A program made the translations under genes and the position numbers. DNA of 64,000 nt, from NCBI GenBank assembly GCA_018262795.1, contig JADFDM010000008.1:1-64000 (forward strand). Direction: 5' to 3'. The stretch comes from Sphingobacteriales bacterium. GTDB lineage: Bacteria; Bacteroidota; Bacteroidia; Chitinophagales; LD1. Shown here one piece after another: positions 1 to 8,140 of this stretch (position 1 is its first letter; every line of letters begins with the position of its first letter). The notes beneath the pieces are model-generated. The model made no database searches and had not been told where the DNA came from. It saw nothing but the letters and a program-made list of their open reading frames with translations.

Positions 1-31
1 GACCACATAGCGTTCATAAAACAAATACTCA

Positions 32-60
32 AAAGGGAGCCGCCAAAGGCTCCCTTTTTT
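32..60. terminator. bidirectional intrinsic terminator
   Basis: A perfect 10-bp stem (AAAGGGAGCC at 32-41, GGCTCCCTTT at 48-57) closes a 6-nt loop and is followed by a T-run on the plus strand and an A-run on its other side. It would end a plus-strand gene lying left of the window and also the minus-strand gene that stops at position 60, whose TAA overlaps the T-run. Confidence 0.85.
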
Positions 61-1118
61 TATTCGTCTGCTATTTCTTCTTCGAGGATTCGCAAACTGT
101 TTCTCACAATCTCACCCATCGAAGTGCAATCGAGGAAAGTGTCATTTTTATAGTGAGCAGATAGTTCCACACACAGTTGTTTTACTTTTCCGGTAAGGCT
201 AATAGTATCTCTATCCATCACATCCACCAAGTGATGGAGGCGAAAGTGTGAAGAGATGCTTCTGCGAGCTATTAAAGTGCGCTCTTCTTTTTGGTATTGC
301 TGTATTGTTTCTGAAGTGAGCAGGCGGAGAGATAGTTCTACCAACACACGATTCTCTTTAAAAAACTGCGGCAGATACAGCGTTTTCTTTCCTTCGTAAC
401 TCTGCTGATCAAAATCAATAGCCCGAATGCGGAACTGCACTTCCTCAAAATCGGGCGTGATGTCAAATACATAATTATAGGAACGCATGTCGCCCAGCAG
501 TCGCACAAAGCAACGCTCATTAAATTTAACGAACTCTTTTGCGATACGAACTTTATTGAACTCCTGATTATTTATATAGTATCGAATAAACTGATCGCCC
601 GGAATTCCGGCAATATGTTCTTCTACGAGTGTATGCTTGTCAATAAAATAATTGATTCTGTTTGGAGAAAGGATATGTTCTAATTCTAAGCCATACACGC
701 GCGAAGCATCTGCTTGCTTGATGTAGAAGTAGTCGTAGTTATCATTGAAATTATTAACTATTTTAATTCGGAAGGGGTTGGAGTTGCCAAAGGTGCAATA
801 GTCAATGCGATCAATAGTAAGATGCTTATGCACGGAACTGTCACCTCCGGTTCGCAGGATGGAATAGATTCTTTTTAGTCCCTCATGAATATTGGTCAAA
901 TCTGTTTGTGGGTACAAAGCAACTTCCCAAAGCGTGTCGGCACCTTTTTTATCGCGAACAGGGATGCTTCCCTCAAAATGTTTCAGGTCATCATAACTGA
1001 CCGGAATATTACTTTCGCGTCTGTTTTGAACTAAATATTCCCTAAGTTCTTCGTTCACAGGGAATATTTTTTTCTTTTTCGTAATAATCTGCTGACGGTA
1101 ATCCGCTGGCTTTTTCAT
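60..1118 (-). CDS. conserved hypothetical protein, kinase-like fold suspected
   Basis: A 352-residue soluble protein with no signal peptide or membrane segment. I do not recognise a named family. Residues 208-237 look like the catalytic core of a small-molecule/protein kinase: G-D210-M-R-S-Y-N followed about 25 residues later by I-D235-F-D237-Q, the order of a catalytic loop (Asp...Asn) and a metal-binding DFD/DFG-type motif seen in APH- and HipA-like kinases. A stretch before it (LVEEHIAGIPGDQFI) resembles a hinge. No glycine-rich loop is obvious near the N-terminus. It is divergent from the ribosomal block and ends in a bidirectional terminator. The gene call is safe; the kinase idea is inference from motif order only. 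Confidence 0.8.
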   Translation of the reverse strand: MKKPADYRQQIITKKKKIFPVNEELREYLVQNRRESNIPVSYDDLKHFEGSIPVRDKKGADTLWEVALYPQTDLTNIHEGLKRIYSILRTGGDSSVHKHLTIDRIDYCTFGNSNPFRIKIVNNFNDNYDYFYIKQADASRVYGLELEHILSPNRINYFIDKHTLVEEHIAGIPGDQFIRYYINNQEFNKVRIAKEFVKFNERCFVRLLGDMRSYNYVFDITPDFEEVQFRIRAIDFDQQSYEGKKTLYLPQFFKENRVLVELSLRLLTSETIQQYQKEERTLIARRSISSHFRLHHLVDVMDRDTISLTGKVKQLCVELSAHYKNDTFLDCTSMGEIVRNSLRILEEEIADE

Positions 1119-1210
1119 ATCGGTCGGGAATATACGCGATTGGAAATAAAGTGTCTTTAGGGGGTATTTTACTCAGGGAACCAAGAATCGTAAATTTATT
1201 ACTCTATCCA

Positions 1211-1241
1211 TTTGCAACTTTGTTGATAAAATCTATTTTTG
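1211..1241 (+). promoter_or_regulatory. Bacteroidota-type promoter of the rplD operon
   Basis: TTTG at 1211-1214 and TATTTTTG at 1234-1241 are separated by 19 nt, matching the Bacteroidota primary-sigma consensus (TTTG near -33, TAnnTTTG near -7) exactly. Transcription should start near 1246, leaving a leader of about 45 nt before rplD. This shows that the short ribosomal block is transcribed on its own. Confidence 0.75.
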
Positions 1242-1243
1242 CA

Positions 1244-1259
1244 GTCCCTTTTTTGGGAC
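1244..1259 (+). promoter_or_regulatory. 5' leader hairpin before rplD
   Basis: GTCCC (1244-1248) and GGGAC (1255-1259) flank six T residues, at or just after the predicted transcription start of the ribosomal operon. It could stabilise the 5' end or be part of an r-protein autoregulatory leader; it is too small to assign. Confidence 0.35.
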
Positions 1260-1292
1260 GGGTATGTAAAGTGCCTATAAAACATTGAAGTT

Positions 1293-1925
1293 ATGAAGGT
1301 TAAAGTATTAAATAAGGAAGGAAACGAAACGGGAAGAGAGTTAGAACTTGCCGATGATATATTCGGAGTGGAGCCGAATGACCATGCTGTTTATTTAAGT
1401 GTGAAAGCTTATTTGGCAGCACAACGTCAGGGAACTCACAAATCGAAAGAGAAAAATGAAATTTCCAGAACTACTAAGAAGGCTTTCCGCCAAAAGGGAA
1501 CCGGTGGTGCGCGCAGAGGTTCTATGAAGTCGCCCTTAGTAAAAGGAGGAGGACGGGTATTTGGGCCTAAACCACACACCTACGAGTTGAAGATTAATAA
1601 GAAAGTGAAAAGTGTAGCCAAGAAAAGTGCCCTTACGTACAAAGCAAAGGATGGCAATTTGATTGTGCTGGAAGATTTTGTGTTGAGTACTCCGAAAACA
1701 AAAGACTTTGCGGCTGTAGTTAAAAACTTGAATCTGAAAGATACCAAGAGTGTATTTGTATTTGAAAACACCGATAAGAATACCTTGCTTTCTGCCCGCA
1801 ATATTCCATGTGTTCAATTTGCAAATGCGAAAGAGTTGAACATTTTCGATATAATGAATTGCAAGAAACTTATCCTCAGCGAAGGAGCGGTAAAATCATT
1901 GGAACAAAATTTCTCAAATAATTAA
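1293..1925 (+). CDS. rplD: 50S ribosomal protein L4 (uL4)
   Basis: A 210-residue protein with the L4 hallmark region around residues 60-90 (RQKGTGGARRGSMKSP... GGGRVFGPKPHTY), the extended loop that reaches into the peptide exit tunnel and binds 23S rRNA. In E. coli the homologue also autoregulates the S10 operon. Here it is the first gene of a five-gene block with its own promoter, whereas normally rpsJ and rplC precede it; these are absent from the window. It is followed after 20 nt by rplW. Length is usual for the family. Confidence 0.97.
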   Translation: MKVKVLNKEGNETGRELELADDIFGVEPNDHAVYLSVKAYLAAQRQGTHKSKEKNEISRTTKKAFRQKGTGGARRGSMKSPLVKGGGRVFGPKPHTYELKINKKVKSVAKKSALTYKAKDGNLIVLEDFVLSTPKTKDFAAVVKNLNLKDTKSVFVFENTDKNTLLSARNIPCVQFANAKELNIFDIMNCKKLILSEGAVKSLEQNFSNN

Positions 1926-1945
1926 TTGACTGAGGAGGAAAGCAC

Positions 1946-2254
1946 ATGGCAAGAACAGTTTTAGTAAAACCTATTATCACCGAAAAATCTACTAAGCTAA
2001 CAGAAGTGGCAGAAGATAAACCGAAAGGATATGCCTTTAGAGTAGGAAAGGATGCCAATAAATTAGAGATAAAGAAAGCCGTAGAGTCTGCTTACAATGT
2101 ACAAGTGGAGTCGGTCAATACTTCTTATAATGTAGGTAAAAAGAAAGTGCGCCATACCAAGCAAGGATTAGCCTCCGGCATGAAAGCGTCTTTCAAGAAA
2201 GCGTATGTAACTCTGAAGAAAGGGGAAGCGATTGATTTTTACGGAAGCGTATAA
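1946..2254 (+). CDS. rplW: 50S ribosomal protein L23 (uL23)
   Basis: A 102-residue protein with the L23 features VKPIITEKST near the N-terminus and YNVQVESVNT in the middle. It binds 23S rRNA domain III at the tunnel exit and is the docking site for trigger factor and SRP. It carries an unusually strong Shine-Dalgarno-like sequence, GAGGAGG at 1932-1938, 7 nt before the ATG; most genes in this window have none. It is second in the rplD-rplV block. Confidence 0.97.
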   Translation: MARTVLVKPIITEKSTKLTEVAEDKPKGYAFRVGKDANKLEIKKAVESAYNVQVESVNTSYNVGKKKVRHTKQGLASGMKASFKKAYVTLKKGEAIDFYGSV

Positions 2255-2319
2255 TACTATTCATTAACTATAGTGGAAGGCCCGACCACTGATAAGACAA
2301 ACGGGAAAAAGGAAAAGAA

Positions 2320-3162
2320 ATGGGAATTAAAAAGTATCGCCCAACCACAGCCAGTTTGAGATTTACCGAGTTGTTGTCGTTTGACGAAATCACTACCAAC
2401 CGGCCGGAAAAAAGCCTTTTGGCTCCTCACCGCTCTACCGGAGGACGAAATAGTAATGGCCACATGACAATGCGCTACAGAGGCGGTGGTCACAAGCAGC
2501 GCTATCGTATCATTGACTTTAAGAGAGATAAGTTTGATATTCCGGGCAAAGTTGCCAGTGTAGAATACGATCCTATTCGCACCGCTTTTATCGCCTTGAT
2601 TCAATACCCTGACGGAGAAAAAAGATATATTTTGGCTCCCCACGGACTGAAGGTTGGTCAAACTATTCTCTCTGGCAAAAAGGCAGAACCTGAAGTTGGG
2701 AATGCCCTTCCTTTAGGTGAAATGCCACTGGGGTCTATCATTTACAATATTGAATTATATCCGGGTCGCGGAGGCTCTATTGTAAGAAGTGCCGGTACCT
2801 CGGCACAGTTGTTGGCAAAGGAGGATAAATATGCTGCGGTGAAGTTGCCTTCCGGTGAAATCAGAAGAATTTTATTGACTTGTATTGCTACTATTGGAAC
2901 GGTTTCAAATCCGGATCATTCATTGATCAGTTACGGAAAGGCGGGACGGAAACGTTGGTTAGGTCGCAGGCCAAGAAACAGAGGGGTAGTGATGAACCCT
3001 GTTGATCACCCGATGGGAGGTGGCGAAGGTCGCTCTTCAGGAGGTCATCCACGTTCAAGGAATGGACAGAAGTCTAAAGGACTTAAAACTCGTCACCCTA
3101 AGAAGGCTACTTCTCAATATATTATTCAACGCAGAAAGGGAGCGAAAGGAAACAGAGGTTAA
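2320..3162 (+). CDS. rplB: 50S ribosomal protein L2 (uL2)
   Basis: A 280-residue L2 protein, close to the family norm of 275. The conserved C-terminal peptidyl-transferase region is present ([14 protein letters not shown], then [18 protein letters not shown]), including the universally conserved His in DHPMGGGEG. It is needed for subunit association and tRNA binding at the peptidyl-transferase centre. It lies 65 nt after rplW and 29 nt before rpsS, in the standard S10-operon order. Confidence 0.98.
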   Translation: MGIKKYRPTTASLRFTELLSFDEITTNRPEKSLLAPHRSTGGRNSNGHMTMRYRGGGHKQRYRIIDFKRDKFDIPGKVASVEYDPIRTAFIALIQYPDGEKRYILAPHGLKVGQTILSGKKAEPEVGNALPLGEMPLGSIIYNIELYPGRGGSIVRSAGTSAQLLAKEDKYAAVKLPSGEIRRILLTCIATIGTVSNPDHSLISYGKAGRKRWLGRRPRNRGVVMNPVDHPMGGGEGRSSGGHPRSRNGQKSKGLKTRHPKKATSQYIIQRRKGAKGNRG

Positions 3163-3191
3163 TCATTACGAAGATTTCAAAAAGATAAAAT

Positions 3192-3461
3192 ATGGCACGT
3201 TCGATAAAAAAAGGCCCTTATGTAGCTTTCAAACTCAATAAAAAAGTTGAGAAAATGAATGGCGGAGGAAGAAAGACGGTGATTAAAACATGGAGTCGCT
3301 CTTCTATGATTACCCCGGAGATGGTGGGACATACATTTGCCGTTCATAATGGCAACAAATTCATCCCGGTTTATATCACAGAGAACATGGTGGGGCATAA
3401 GTTGGGAGAATTTTCTCCAACCCGTCAGTTCAGAGGACACAGTTCTAAAAAGATTAAGTAA
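3192..3461 (+). CDS. rpsS: 30S ribosomal protein S19 (uS19)
   Basis: An 89-residue protein beginning [11 protein letters not shown], with the conserved S19 segments [20 protein letters not shown] and [16 protein letters not shown]19 sits in the head of the 30S subunit and contacts the A-site tRNA together with S13. Start and length fit the family. It is fourth in the block. Confidence 0.97.
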   Translation: MARSIKKGPYVAFKLNKKVEKMNGGGRKTVIKTWSRSSMITPEMVGHTFAVHNGNKFIPVYITENMVGHKLGEFSPTRQFRGHSSKKIK

Positions 3462-3495
3462 ACTTTTTTCAAGGTAATTACAAAAAGGAAATAAA

Positions 3496-3882
3496 ATGGA
3501 AGCAGTTGCAAAGCTCAGAAATAACCCTACCTCTACTCGTAAAATGCGGTTAGTGGCTGATTTGGTTCGCGGTAAGGGCGTTTACGAAGCATTGACTATT
3601 CTTAAATTCAGCAAGCAGGAGGCTTCCAACAAGTTAGAGAAGTTGCTTAAAAGTGCAGTGAAGAATTGGGAGTTGAAGAATGATTTGAGACCGGAGGATC
3701 ACGATTTGTTTGTAAAGGAAATTTTCGTGGATGCCGGTACCATGCTGAAACGATTTTTACCGGCACCACAAGGCCGCGCATATAGACTTCGTAAAAGAAG
3801 TAACCATGTTACTATCAAAGTGGATAGCCGCATTGCGGTACAAGCTCCTTTGGTAGAAGAAACAGCAGACAGCGAGGAATAA
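3496..3882 (+). CDS. rplV: 50S ribosomal protein L22 (uL22)
   Basis: A 128-residue L22 with the typical start ([21 protein letters not shown]) and the beta-hairpin tip that lines the exit tunnel ([25 protein letters not shown]). A short acidic C-terminal tail follows. In nearly all bacteria rplV is followed by rpsC and rplP; here the block stops and the next gene is convergent. No clear hairpin terminator is visible in 3883-3961. Confidence 0.97.
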   Translation: MEAVAKLRNNPTSTRKMRLVADLVRGKGVYEALTILKFSKQEASNKLEKLLKSAVKNWELKNDLRPEDHDLFVKEIFVDAGTMLKRFLPAPQGRAYRLRKRSNHVTIKVDSRIAVQAPLVEETADSEE

Positions 3883-3961
3883 ACTACTCCCTTACTACTT
3901 ATTCAGATTTAATTTTTTGGGAAAGGCTGTTGAGTTCGCTATTGTGCTATGCGACCACTTA

Positions 3962-4297
3962 TTATTCTTGCCTTTTAGCGTCAGGACGGCCCCATTTTAT
4001 TCGGCAACGCTCAGCAAAGTCGCGTCTGAACTTTTCTCTTTCATCTTCCGGCATACTATCCCATTTGGCTTTCCAGAATCGTCTTTGACCAATGGGCCCT
4101 GGTGTTTTTACTCGGATACTGCCAAATAATATTTTACTGAGTACCACTAAGCCTAAGCCCATTGCAAAATCTATTTCGGGTAGATGGAAAAGGTAAGGCA
4201 TGAGCCAATTCCAAAGTCGCATAGTGATATAGCCGAAAAGAATAAAGGCAATGCAAAACAGCAGAAACCCTCCTATAAATCGTAATACCGCTTTCAT
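3962..4297 (-). CDS. small membrane protein encoded next to the ECF sigma factor
   Basis: A 111-residue protein with two predicted membrane helices (about residues 5-28 and 44-62) and a charged cytosolic tail rich in Arg, Lys and Glu. The tail (RFWKAKWDSMPEDEREKFRRDFAERCRIKWG) looks helical. It starts 17 nt after the sigma factor gene on the same strand, so the two are probably co-transcribed. That arrangement suggests a partner or target of the sigma factor, but no known anti-sigma domain (RskA, zinc-binding ASD or FecR) is visible. I do not recognise the family. Confidence 0.75.
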   Translation of the reverse strand: MKAVLRFIGGFLLFCIAFILFGYITMRLWNWLMPYLFHLPEIDFAMGLGLVVLSKILFGSIRVKTPGPIGQRRFWKAKWDSMPEDEREKFRRDFAERCRIKWGRPDAKRQE

Positions 4298-4314
4298 ACT
4301 TTTTCTTTTTTCTT

Positions 4315-4893
4315 TTAAAACAAATCCTGATACAAATTAGACAAACGCTCGCGAAGGTAAAGAACCGCATAGCGCTTACGCGATAGCAAGGTATTCACAT
4401 TTGCACCGGTGATGGCTGCAATCTCTTGAAAACTTTTATCTTCTAACTCGTGCATAATAAATACTTCGCGTTGCTCTTTTGGGAGTTCATCTAAAGCGCT
4501 AACCACTCCTTCCATAATAGCTTCCCGCATCATTTCAGTTTCGGGGGAATTAATGCCGGAAGGTAAAAAATCGGAAATGTCGAGTCTATCACCTTCATCA
4601 CCGATGCGAAGGGCAAAGTGACCTTCTAAAGAATCCGGTTTTTTCTTCCGATAACGATCGGTAATCTTGTTGCGAGCGACTGTGAAAAGCCAAGCCGCCA
4701 TTTGTTCTACCGGCTTCATTAGGCGGTAAGTGTTTACTAATTCGTAAAACACGTCCTGCAAAACGTCCTCGGCATCCTCTTGAGTAGGAACCCGCTTTCG
4801 GATAAATTCGAGCAGACGCTTGCGCTCTTTTTCAATGATTTGCCGGATGGACTCATTTTGCGCATCTGCCATTTTAATGCTTAAGTTAACCAT
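4315..4893 (-). CDS. ECF-type RNA polymerase sigma-70 factor
   Basis: A 192-residue group IV sigma factor. Region 2 is visible at about residues 28-85 (QEDAEDVLQDVFYEL, then AAWLFTVARNKITDRYRKKK, the -10 recognition segment) and region 4 at about 130-185 (LDELPKEQREVFIMHELEDKSFQEIAAITGANVNTLLSRKRYA, a helix-turn-helix for -35 binding). The linker is long for the class. The start may be the ATG at 4893 or the one seven codons later at 4872. The downstream gene is a small membrane protein. An inverted repeat lies in its leader. Confidence 0.93.
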   Translation of the reverse strand: MVNLSIKMADAQNESIRQIIEKERKRLLEFIRKRVPTQEDAEDVLQDVFYELVNTYRLMKPVEQMAAWLFTVARNKITDRYRKKKPDSLEGHFALRIGDEGDRLDISDFLPSGINSPETEMMREAIMEGVVSALDELPKEQREVFIMHELEDKSFQEIAAITGANVNTLLSRKRYAVLYLRERLSNLYQDLF

Positions 4894-4896
4894 AGT

Positions 4897-4929
4897 ACTT
4901 CTTCGTCTGATTACTTATGACGGAGAAGT
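4897..4929 (-). promoter_or_regulatory. inverted repeat in the leader of the ECF sigma factor gene
   Basis: Arms ACTTCTTCGTC (4897-4907) and GACGGAGAAGT (4919-4929) match at 10 of 11 positions, the odd one being a G-U pair in RNA, with an 11-nt spacer. It lies immediately upstream of the ATG at 4893 and downstream of the predicted promoter, so it could be an RNA hairpin covering the start region or an operator. Confidence 0.45.
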
Positions 4930-4952
4930 GCTTCCGAAATTTTAATACATCT

Positions 4953-4960
4953 CAAATTTA
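4953..4960 (-). promoter_or_regulatory. -7 element for the ECF sigma factor gene
   Basis: On the minus strand the bases read TAAATTTG, a perfect TAnnTTTG. No clear -33 TTTG lies at the right distance. The implied leader is about 55 nt and contains the inverted repeat at 4897-4929. Confidence 0.4.
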
Positions 4961-5388
4961 GCAAGCTTTTATGGAGGAGGAAGAAAGAAGAGGCAAGAAG
5001 CAAGAAAGGATAGACAATATTATTTCGCTGCCAAATGTGCAAGAAGAATTTCCGAAGGCGTGTGAAAAAAATGGCATGAGGGGATGAAGATTTGAGTGGG
5101 CGTAGGAGCAAGCTGACCGTAGGAGAGAGGAATTGAAAATGAAAAGTAAAAAGTGACGGAAAGCTATCGCGTTGCCAAAAACTTGCAAATGAATTTAACG
5201 AATAGCAATTACCTAATGAGTCAATTGTCGGTCATGAATATTGGGTATTTAACGCAGCCACTTTTAGTAAACTGCCTTTTTTTCGGGTAATCTTATTTTA
5301 ACAGTGCAGTTAGTGTTTGTTTTCTGAAATAATTGTCAATAACTTCCTTGCCTAAAGCAGCTTCATTGATTCACTAAATCATAACCTT
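4961..5388. other. intergenic stretch without a recognisable gene
   Basis: The divergent gap between the sigma factor and the histidine kinase is 495 nt long. The short open frames in it (up to 76 codons) have no RBS, no family resemblance and purine-rich low-complexity composition around 4970-5010, so I do not call genes. No tRNA fold was noticed and no promoter for the kinase gene is convincing. Confidence 0.5.
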
Positions 5389-6783
5389 ATGGAAAAGATT
5401 TACAAACCTACCGACCAATTGACGCTTCACGGGAATGAAATAGAATATGCCCGTACCTTGGAGAACAATAATATGAACCCGGTGAGAGCAGTGTTAGTGA
5501 ACCTGCTTAACTTGGGTGTAGAAGGGCTGAGTAACAGAAAAGAGAAGAAGTATGTTAGGTCCTCTAATGTCATTTTTGTGCTCTCCTCTATTCTTACGAT
5601 GGTGTATTTGGCTGTAGCTATTTTTTCAGATAGCGTTCAGTGGACGACCTTGTTAGCCTTTGCGGAATTCATTAGTCTAATTGCCTTAGTGCTGAATGGC
5701 TATGGGAAAATCAACGTTAGCAGATATATTTTTGTCGGAGGGATAAACGTAATCATGTTTTTATCGGCATTGCTGGTGGGTCCCATTTCGCATATCCAAA
5801 ACTGCTTAATGTTATCTGCCGTTTTACCCTTTCTGATTTTCGATACACGAAAAATATTTCAATTAGTCATTACAGTGGCTCTACCATTGACTCTTATGTT
5901 GATGTACACTCGGTTGCTGCCTTATTTTAGTGCCTATCATTTGGCGGAATCGGTTCAAATGAAAATTGATAGTGTTGGCGTATTTATCCAAACGATTGCT
6001 TTATTAGTGATGGTGATGCAATTAGCGAGTAATATCCGCGATAAAGAGGATGAGTTGGAACTGTCCAATGTTCAAATGCAGTTGCAGACATCGGAATTAA
6101 GGCGTTCAAATTCTGACTTAGAGCAGTTTGCCTACATCATTTCACATGACTTAAAAGCTCCGGTTCGCAATATCTCCAGCTTTATGAATTTGTTGCTCAA
6201 CAAATATGGCCCTACTATGAATGATGAGGCGAGAGAGTTTGTCAACTATTCATTCACGGGTTCAAAACGATTAGAACGTTTAATAGATGATGTATTAGCA
6301 TATTGCAGAATAGGCACGAATCTTCCACAGCCGGTTCCGGTGAATTTGAACGATGTAGTAAAAACCATTGAGTTTGAATTAAGAGAAAGGCTGTACGATG
6401 CGAATGCTTCTATTACCATTAATAAAGATTTGCCGGTTATAAGCCATGTACATGCTTCGCTGATGTATCACGTTTTCCAGAACTTGATTAGTAACGGTCT
6501 TAAATTCAACAAAAAGGAACACCCTGAAATCGCCATCAACTGGACTAATTCGCTGAACCACTATACTTTCTCTGTTCAAGATAACGGTATTGGTATTTCA
6601 AAAGAATATTCAACTACCATCTTTCAAATGTTCAAACGATTGCATAACGAACAGGATTACGATGGCACAGGTATTGGCCTTGCTATTTGTAAGAAGATTG
6701 TAGAATACTACCACGGTGAAATTTGGTTTGAAAGTAAGGATGGCGAAGGAACTACCTTTCATTTTACAATCCGCAAGTTTTAA
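5389..6783 (+). CDS. membrane-bound sensor histidine kinase
   Basis: A 464-residue kinase. Residues about 55-215 hold roughly six membrane helices acting as an integral sensor or anchor. A short coiled-coil linker (DKEDELELSNVQMQLQTSELRRS) leads to the HisKA dimerisation domain with phospho-accepting H253 in IISHDLKAP, and the HATPase domain follows with N-box, DNGIGI and GTGIGLAICKK motifs. It closely resembles the two kinases at 45.6-49.6 kb in its C-terminal half (FxMFxRLHxEQDYxGTGIGL). No response regulator is adjacent, so it is an orphan kinase; its signal is unknown. Confidence 0.93.
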   Translation: MEKIYKPTDQLTLHGNEIEYARTLENNNMNPVRAVLVNLLNLGVEGLSNRKEKKYVRSSNVIFVLSSILTMVYLAVAIFSDSVQWTTLLAFAEFISLIALVLNGYGKINVSRYIFVGGINVIMFLSALLVGPISHIQNCLMLSAVLPFLIFDTRKIFQLVITVALPLTLMLMYTRLLPYFSAYHLAESVQMKIDSVGVFIQTIALLVMVMQLASNIRDKEDELELSNVQMQLQTSELRRSNSDLEQFAYIISHDLKAPVRNISSFMNLLLNKYGPTMNDEAREFVNYSFTGSKRLERLIDDVLAYCRIGTNLPQPVPVNLNDVVKTIEFELRERLYDANASITINKDLPVISHVHASLMYHVFQNLISNGLKFNKKEHPEIAINWTNSLNHYTFSVQDNGIGISKEYSTTIFQMFKRLHNEQDYDGTGIGLAICKKIVEYYHGEIWFESKDGEGTTFHFTIRKF

Positions 6784-6843
6784 ATTTCTGCACTGGTTGC
6801 TTTAGTGCTTACCTCTTAGAATCTACTGAAGAACATCCACCTA

Positions 6844-6886
6844 AAATAAGAAGAGACGAAAATTAAATTTTCGCCCCTTCTTATTT
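6844..6886. terminator. long imperfect hairpin, terminator of the kinase gene
   Basis: Outer arms AAATAAGAAG (6844-6853) and CTTCTTATTT (6877-6886) enclose a 3-by-3 internal loop and inner arms CGAAAAT (6857-6863) and ATTTTCG (6867-6873) around a TAA loop. The stem totals 17 bp. It sits between the kinase and the next plus-strand gene. Confidence 0.65.
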
Positions 6887-6980
6887 CTATTTCCTCCTAT
6901 GGCGCAAATTGATTTTAGAATTTCTGTAACAAAAGCCAGGCAAGTGCCGTAATACACCACAGGAACTAAAATCGAAAATC

Positions 6981-7844
6981 ATGAAACTTAATTTACGCAA
7001 CTCATTACTGGTTTTACTGACCATTCTTACGGCTCAGTCTTTTGCACAACTTAATGAAAATTTTGAACCCGTTCAAGGTCAGGCAATGTCTGTTAGAGAT
7101 GCTTTAATACAGCAGAACTGGCATTTACCCGATATGGATGTGAATCCGGAAGGAACAACTCCTATTGACGGTGCTCAAAGTTTGGCCACAGGACCCAGCT
7201 ATAAACCGGATCAAAGTACGGGAATGATTACTCCCTTTTTAGATTTCAGCAACTCAGAAGATTTGCAATTCAGCTATAATATTCACAGGGCGGTAATGCC
7301 AACCTGTCGGAGATGGTTCCTGGTTTATATTGGAGACGAATCAGACAACGGAACTTTGATAGATAGTGTAGAGGTAGATGGAACTTCAACCATTCCTGTA
7401 ACTTACCATAAAACAATTGCAGGGTATCCGGGCACTTACCGTATCTATGTAAACTTTAGAGGGGATGGCTGCAACGGCCGTTTTGTGGTGGATGATTTCC
7501 ATTTCACAGGGAATGTTGTCTCTCTACCGGATCCATCACATTTAGACGCTAATGGAACCGTGATGGGAATTAAGGATGAAAAAGAAAGCAATCAGGAAAT
7601 TACCCTCTTCCCTAACCCGGTGAATGCAGCCGTGAATGTTGCAGTGAGCACCACAAAAAATCAAAGTGGGGTGATAGAAATAACCAACATCAATGGTGCG
7701 AAAGTGATCGCTGAAAATGTAACGTTGAACAACGGGAATAATAACTACAAGATAAATGTAAATAACCTGCCATCGGGAAGTTACTATGTAACTGTCAAAT
7801 CTGAAGAAGGGGTATCTACAAAACAATTTATAAAGGTTCAGTAA
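6981..7844 (+). CDS. T9SS-exported protein with cleaved-adhesin-like domain
   Basis: A 287-residue secreted protein. A Sec signal peptide covers about residues 1-22 (LLVLLTILTAQSFAQ). Residues 24-180 form a beta-sandwich-like domain with the pattern NENFEP...W...PFLDFS...L.FSYN...DDF.F, typical of cleaved-adhesin/choice-of-anchor modules. The C-terminal 80 residues are a type A T9SS sorting domain (ITLFPNPVNAAVNV... VNNLPSGSYYVTVKSEEGVSTKQFIKV), which directs outer-membrane passage and removal by PorU. It is a single-gene unit between two hairpins. Substrate or binding partner is unknown. Confidence 0.88.
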   Translation: MKLNLRNSLLVLLTILTAQSFAQLNENFEPVQGQAMSVRDALIQQNWHLPDMDVNPEGTTPIDGAQSLATGPSYKPDQSTGMITPFLDFSNSEDLQFSYNIHRAVMPTCRRWFLVYIGDESDNGTLIDSVEVDGTSTIPVTYHKTIAGYPGTYRIYVNFRGDGCNGRFVVDDFHFTGNVVSLPDPSHLDANGTVMGIKDEKESNQEITLFPNPVNAAVNVAVSTTKNQSGVIEITNINGAKVIAENVTLNNGNNNYKINVNNLPSGSYYVTVKSEEGVSTKQFIKVQ

Positions 7845-7870
7845 TAGCGGAGAGAATTTTTATAAAAACC

Positions 7871-7907
7871 AAGGGCGGGAAGATGATAAATTCCTTGCCC
7901 TTTTTTT
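7871..7907 (+). terminator. intrinsic terminator after the T9SS protein gene
   Basis: AAGGGC-GGGAA (7871-7881) pairs with TTCC-TT-GCCCTT (7891-7902) and is followed by a run of seven T residues. It lies 27 nt after the stop codon. Confidence 0.75.
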
Positions 7908-8054
7908 ATTTTACCGAAGGGGGATTCTGCTCCTGCCGGTCTCCTTGGTTTCAAAATTATCTCTATCATAAAGTCTGAAATTGCTTTTTATAGCTGCTAA
8001 ATTTATCCACAGTTTGCACGGATTCAGAATAAATTGCATGAAATAAACCTCTGC

Positions 8055-8096
8055 AAACCCTCATAAACGCTAAGTTTATGAGGGTTTATTTTTTTT
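8055..8096 (+). terminator. strong second hairpin with T-run upstream of actA
   Basis: A perfect 14-bp stem (AAACCCTCATAAAC at 8055-8068 and its complement at 8074-8087) closes a 5-nt loop and is followed by eight T residues at 8089-8096. The preceding gene already has its own terminator at 7871, so this one is either a backup or ends an unannotated short transcript from 7911-8054. That interval itself holds no convincing ORF. Confidence 0.75.
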
Positions 8097-8140
8097 GGGA
8101 TTTGGGTTTATATTTTACCTTGAAATTTTGTTGTTCTTTT

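Noticed and set aside
4970-5188. Minus-strand ORFs of 66-76 codons in the gap before the histidine kinase
   Set aside because: Low-complexity purine-rich source, overlapping frames, no family resemblance.
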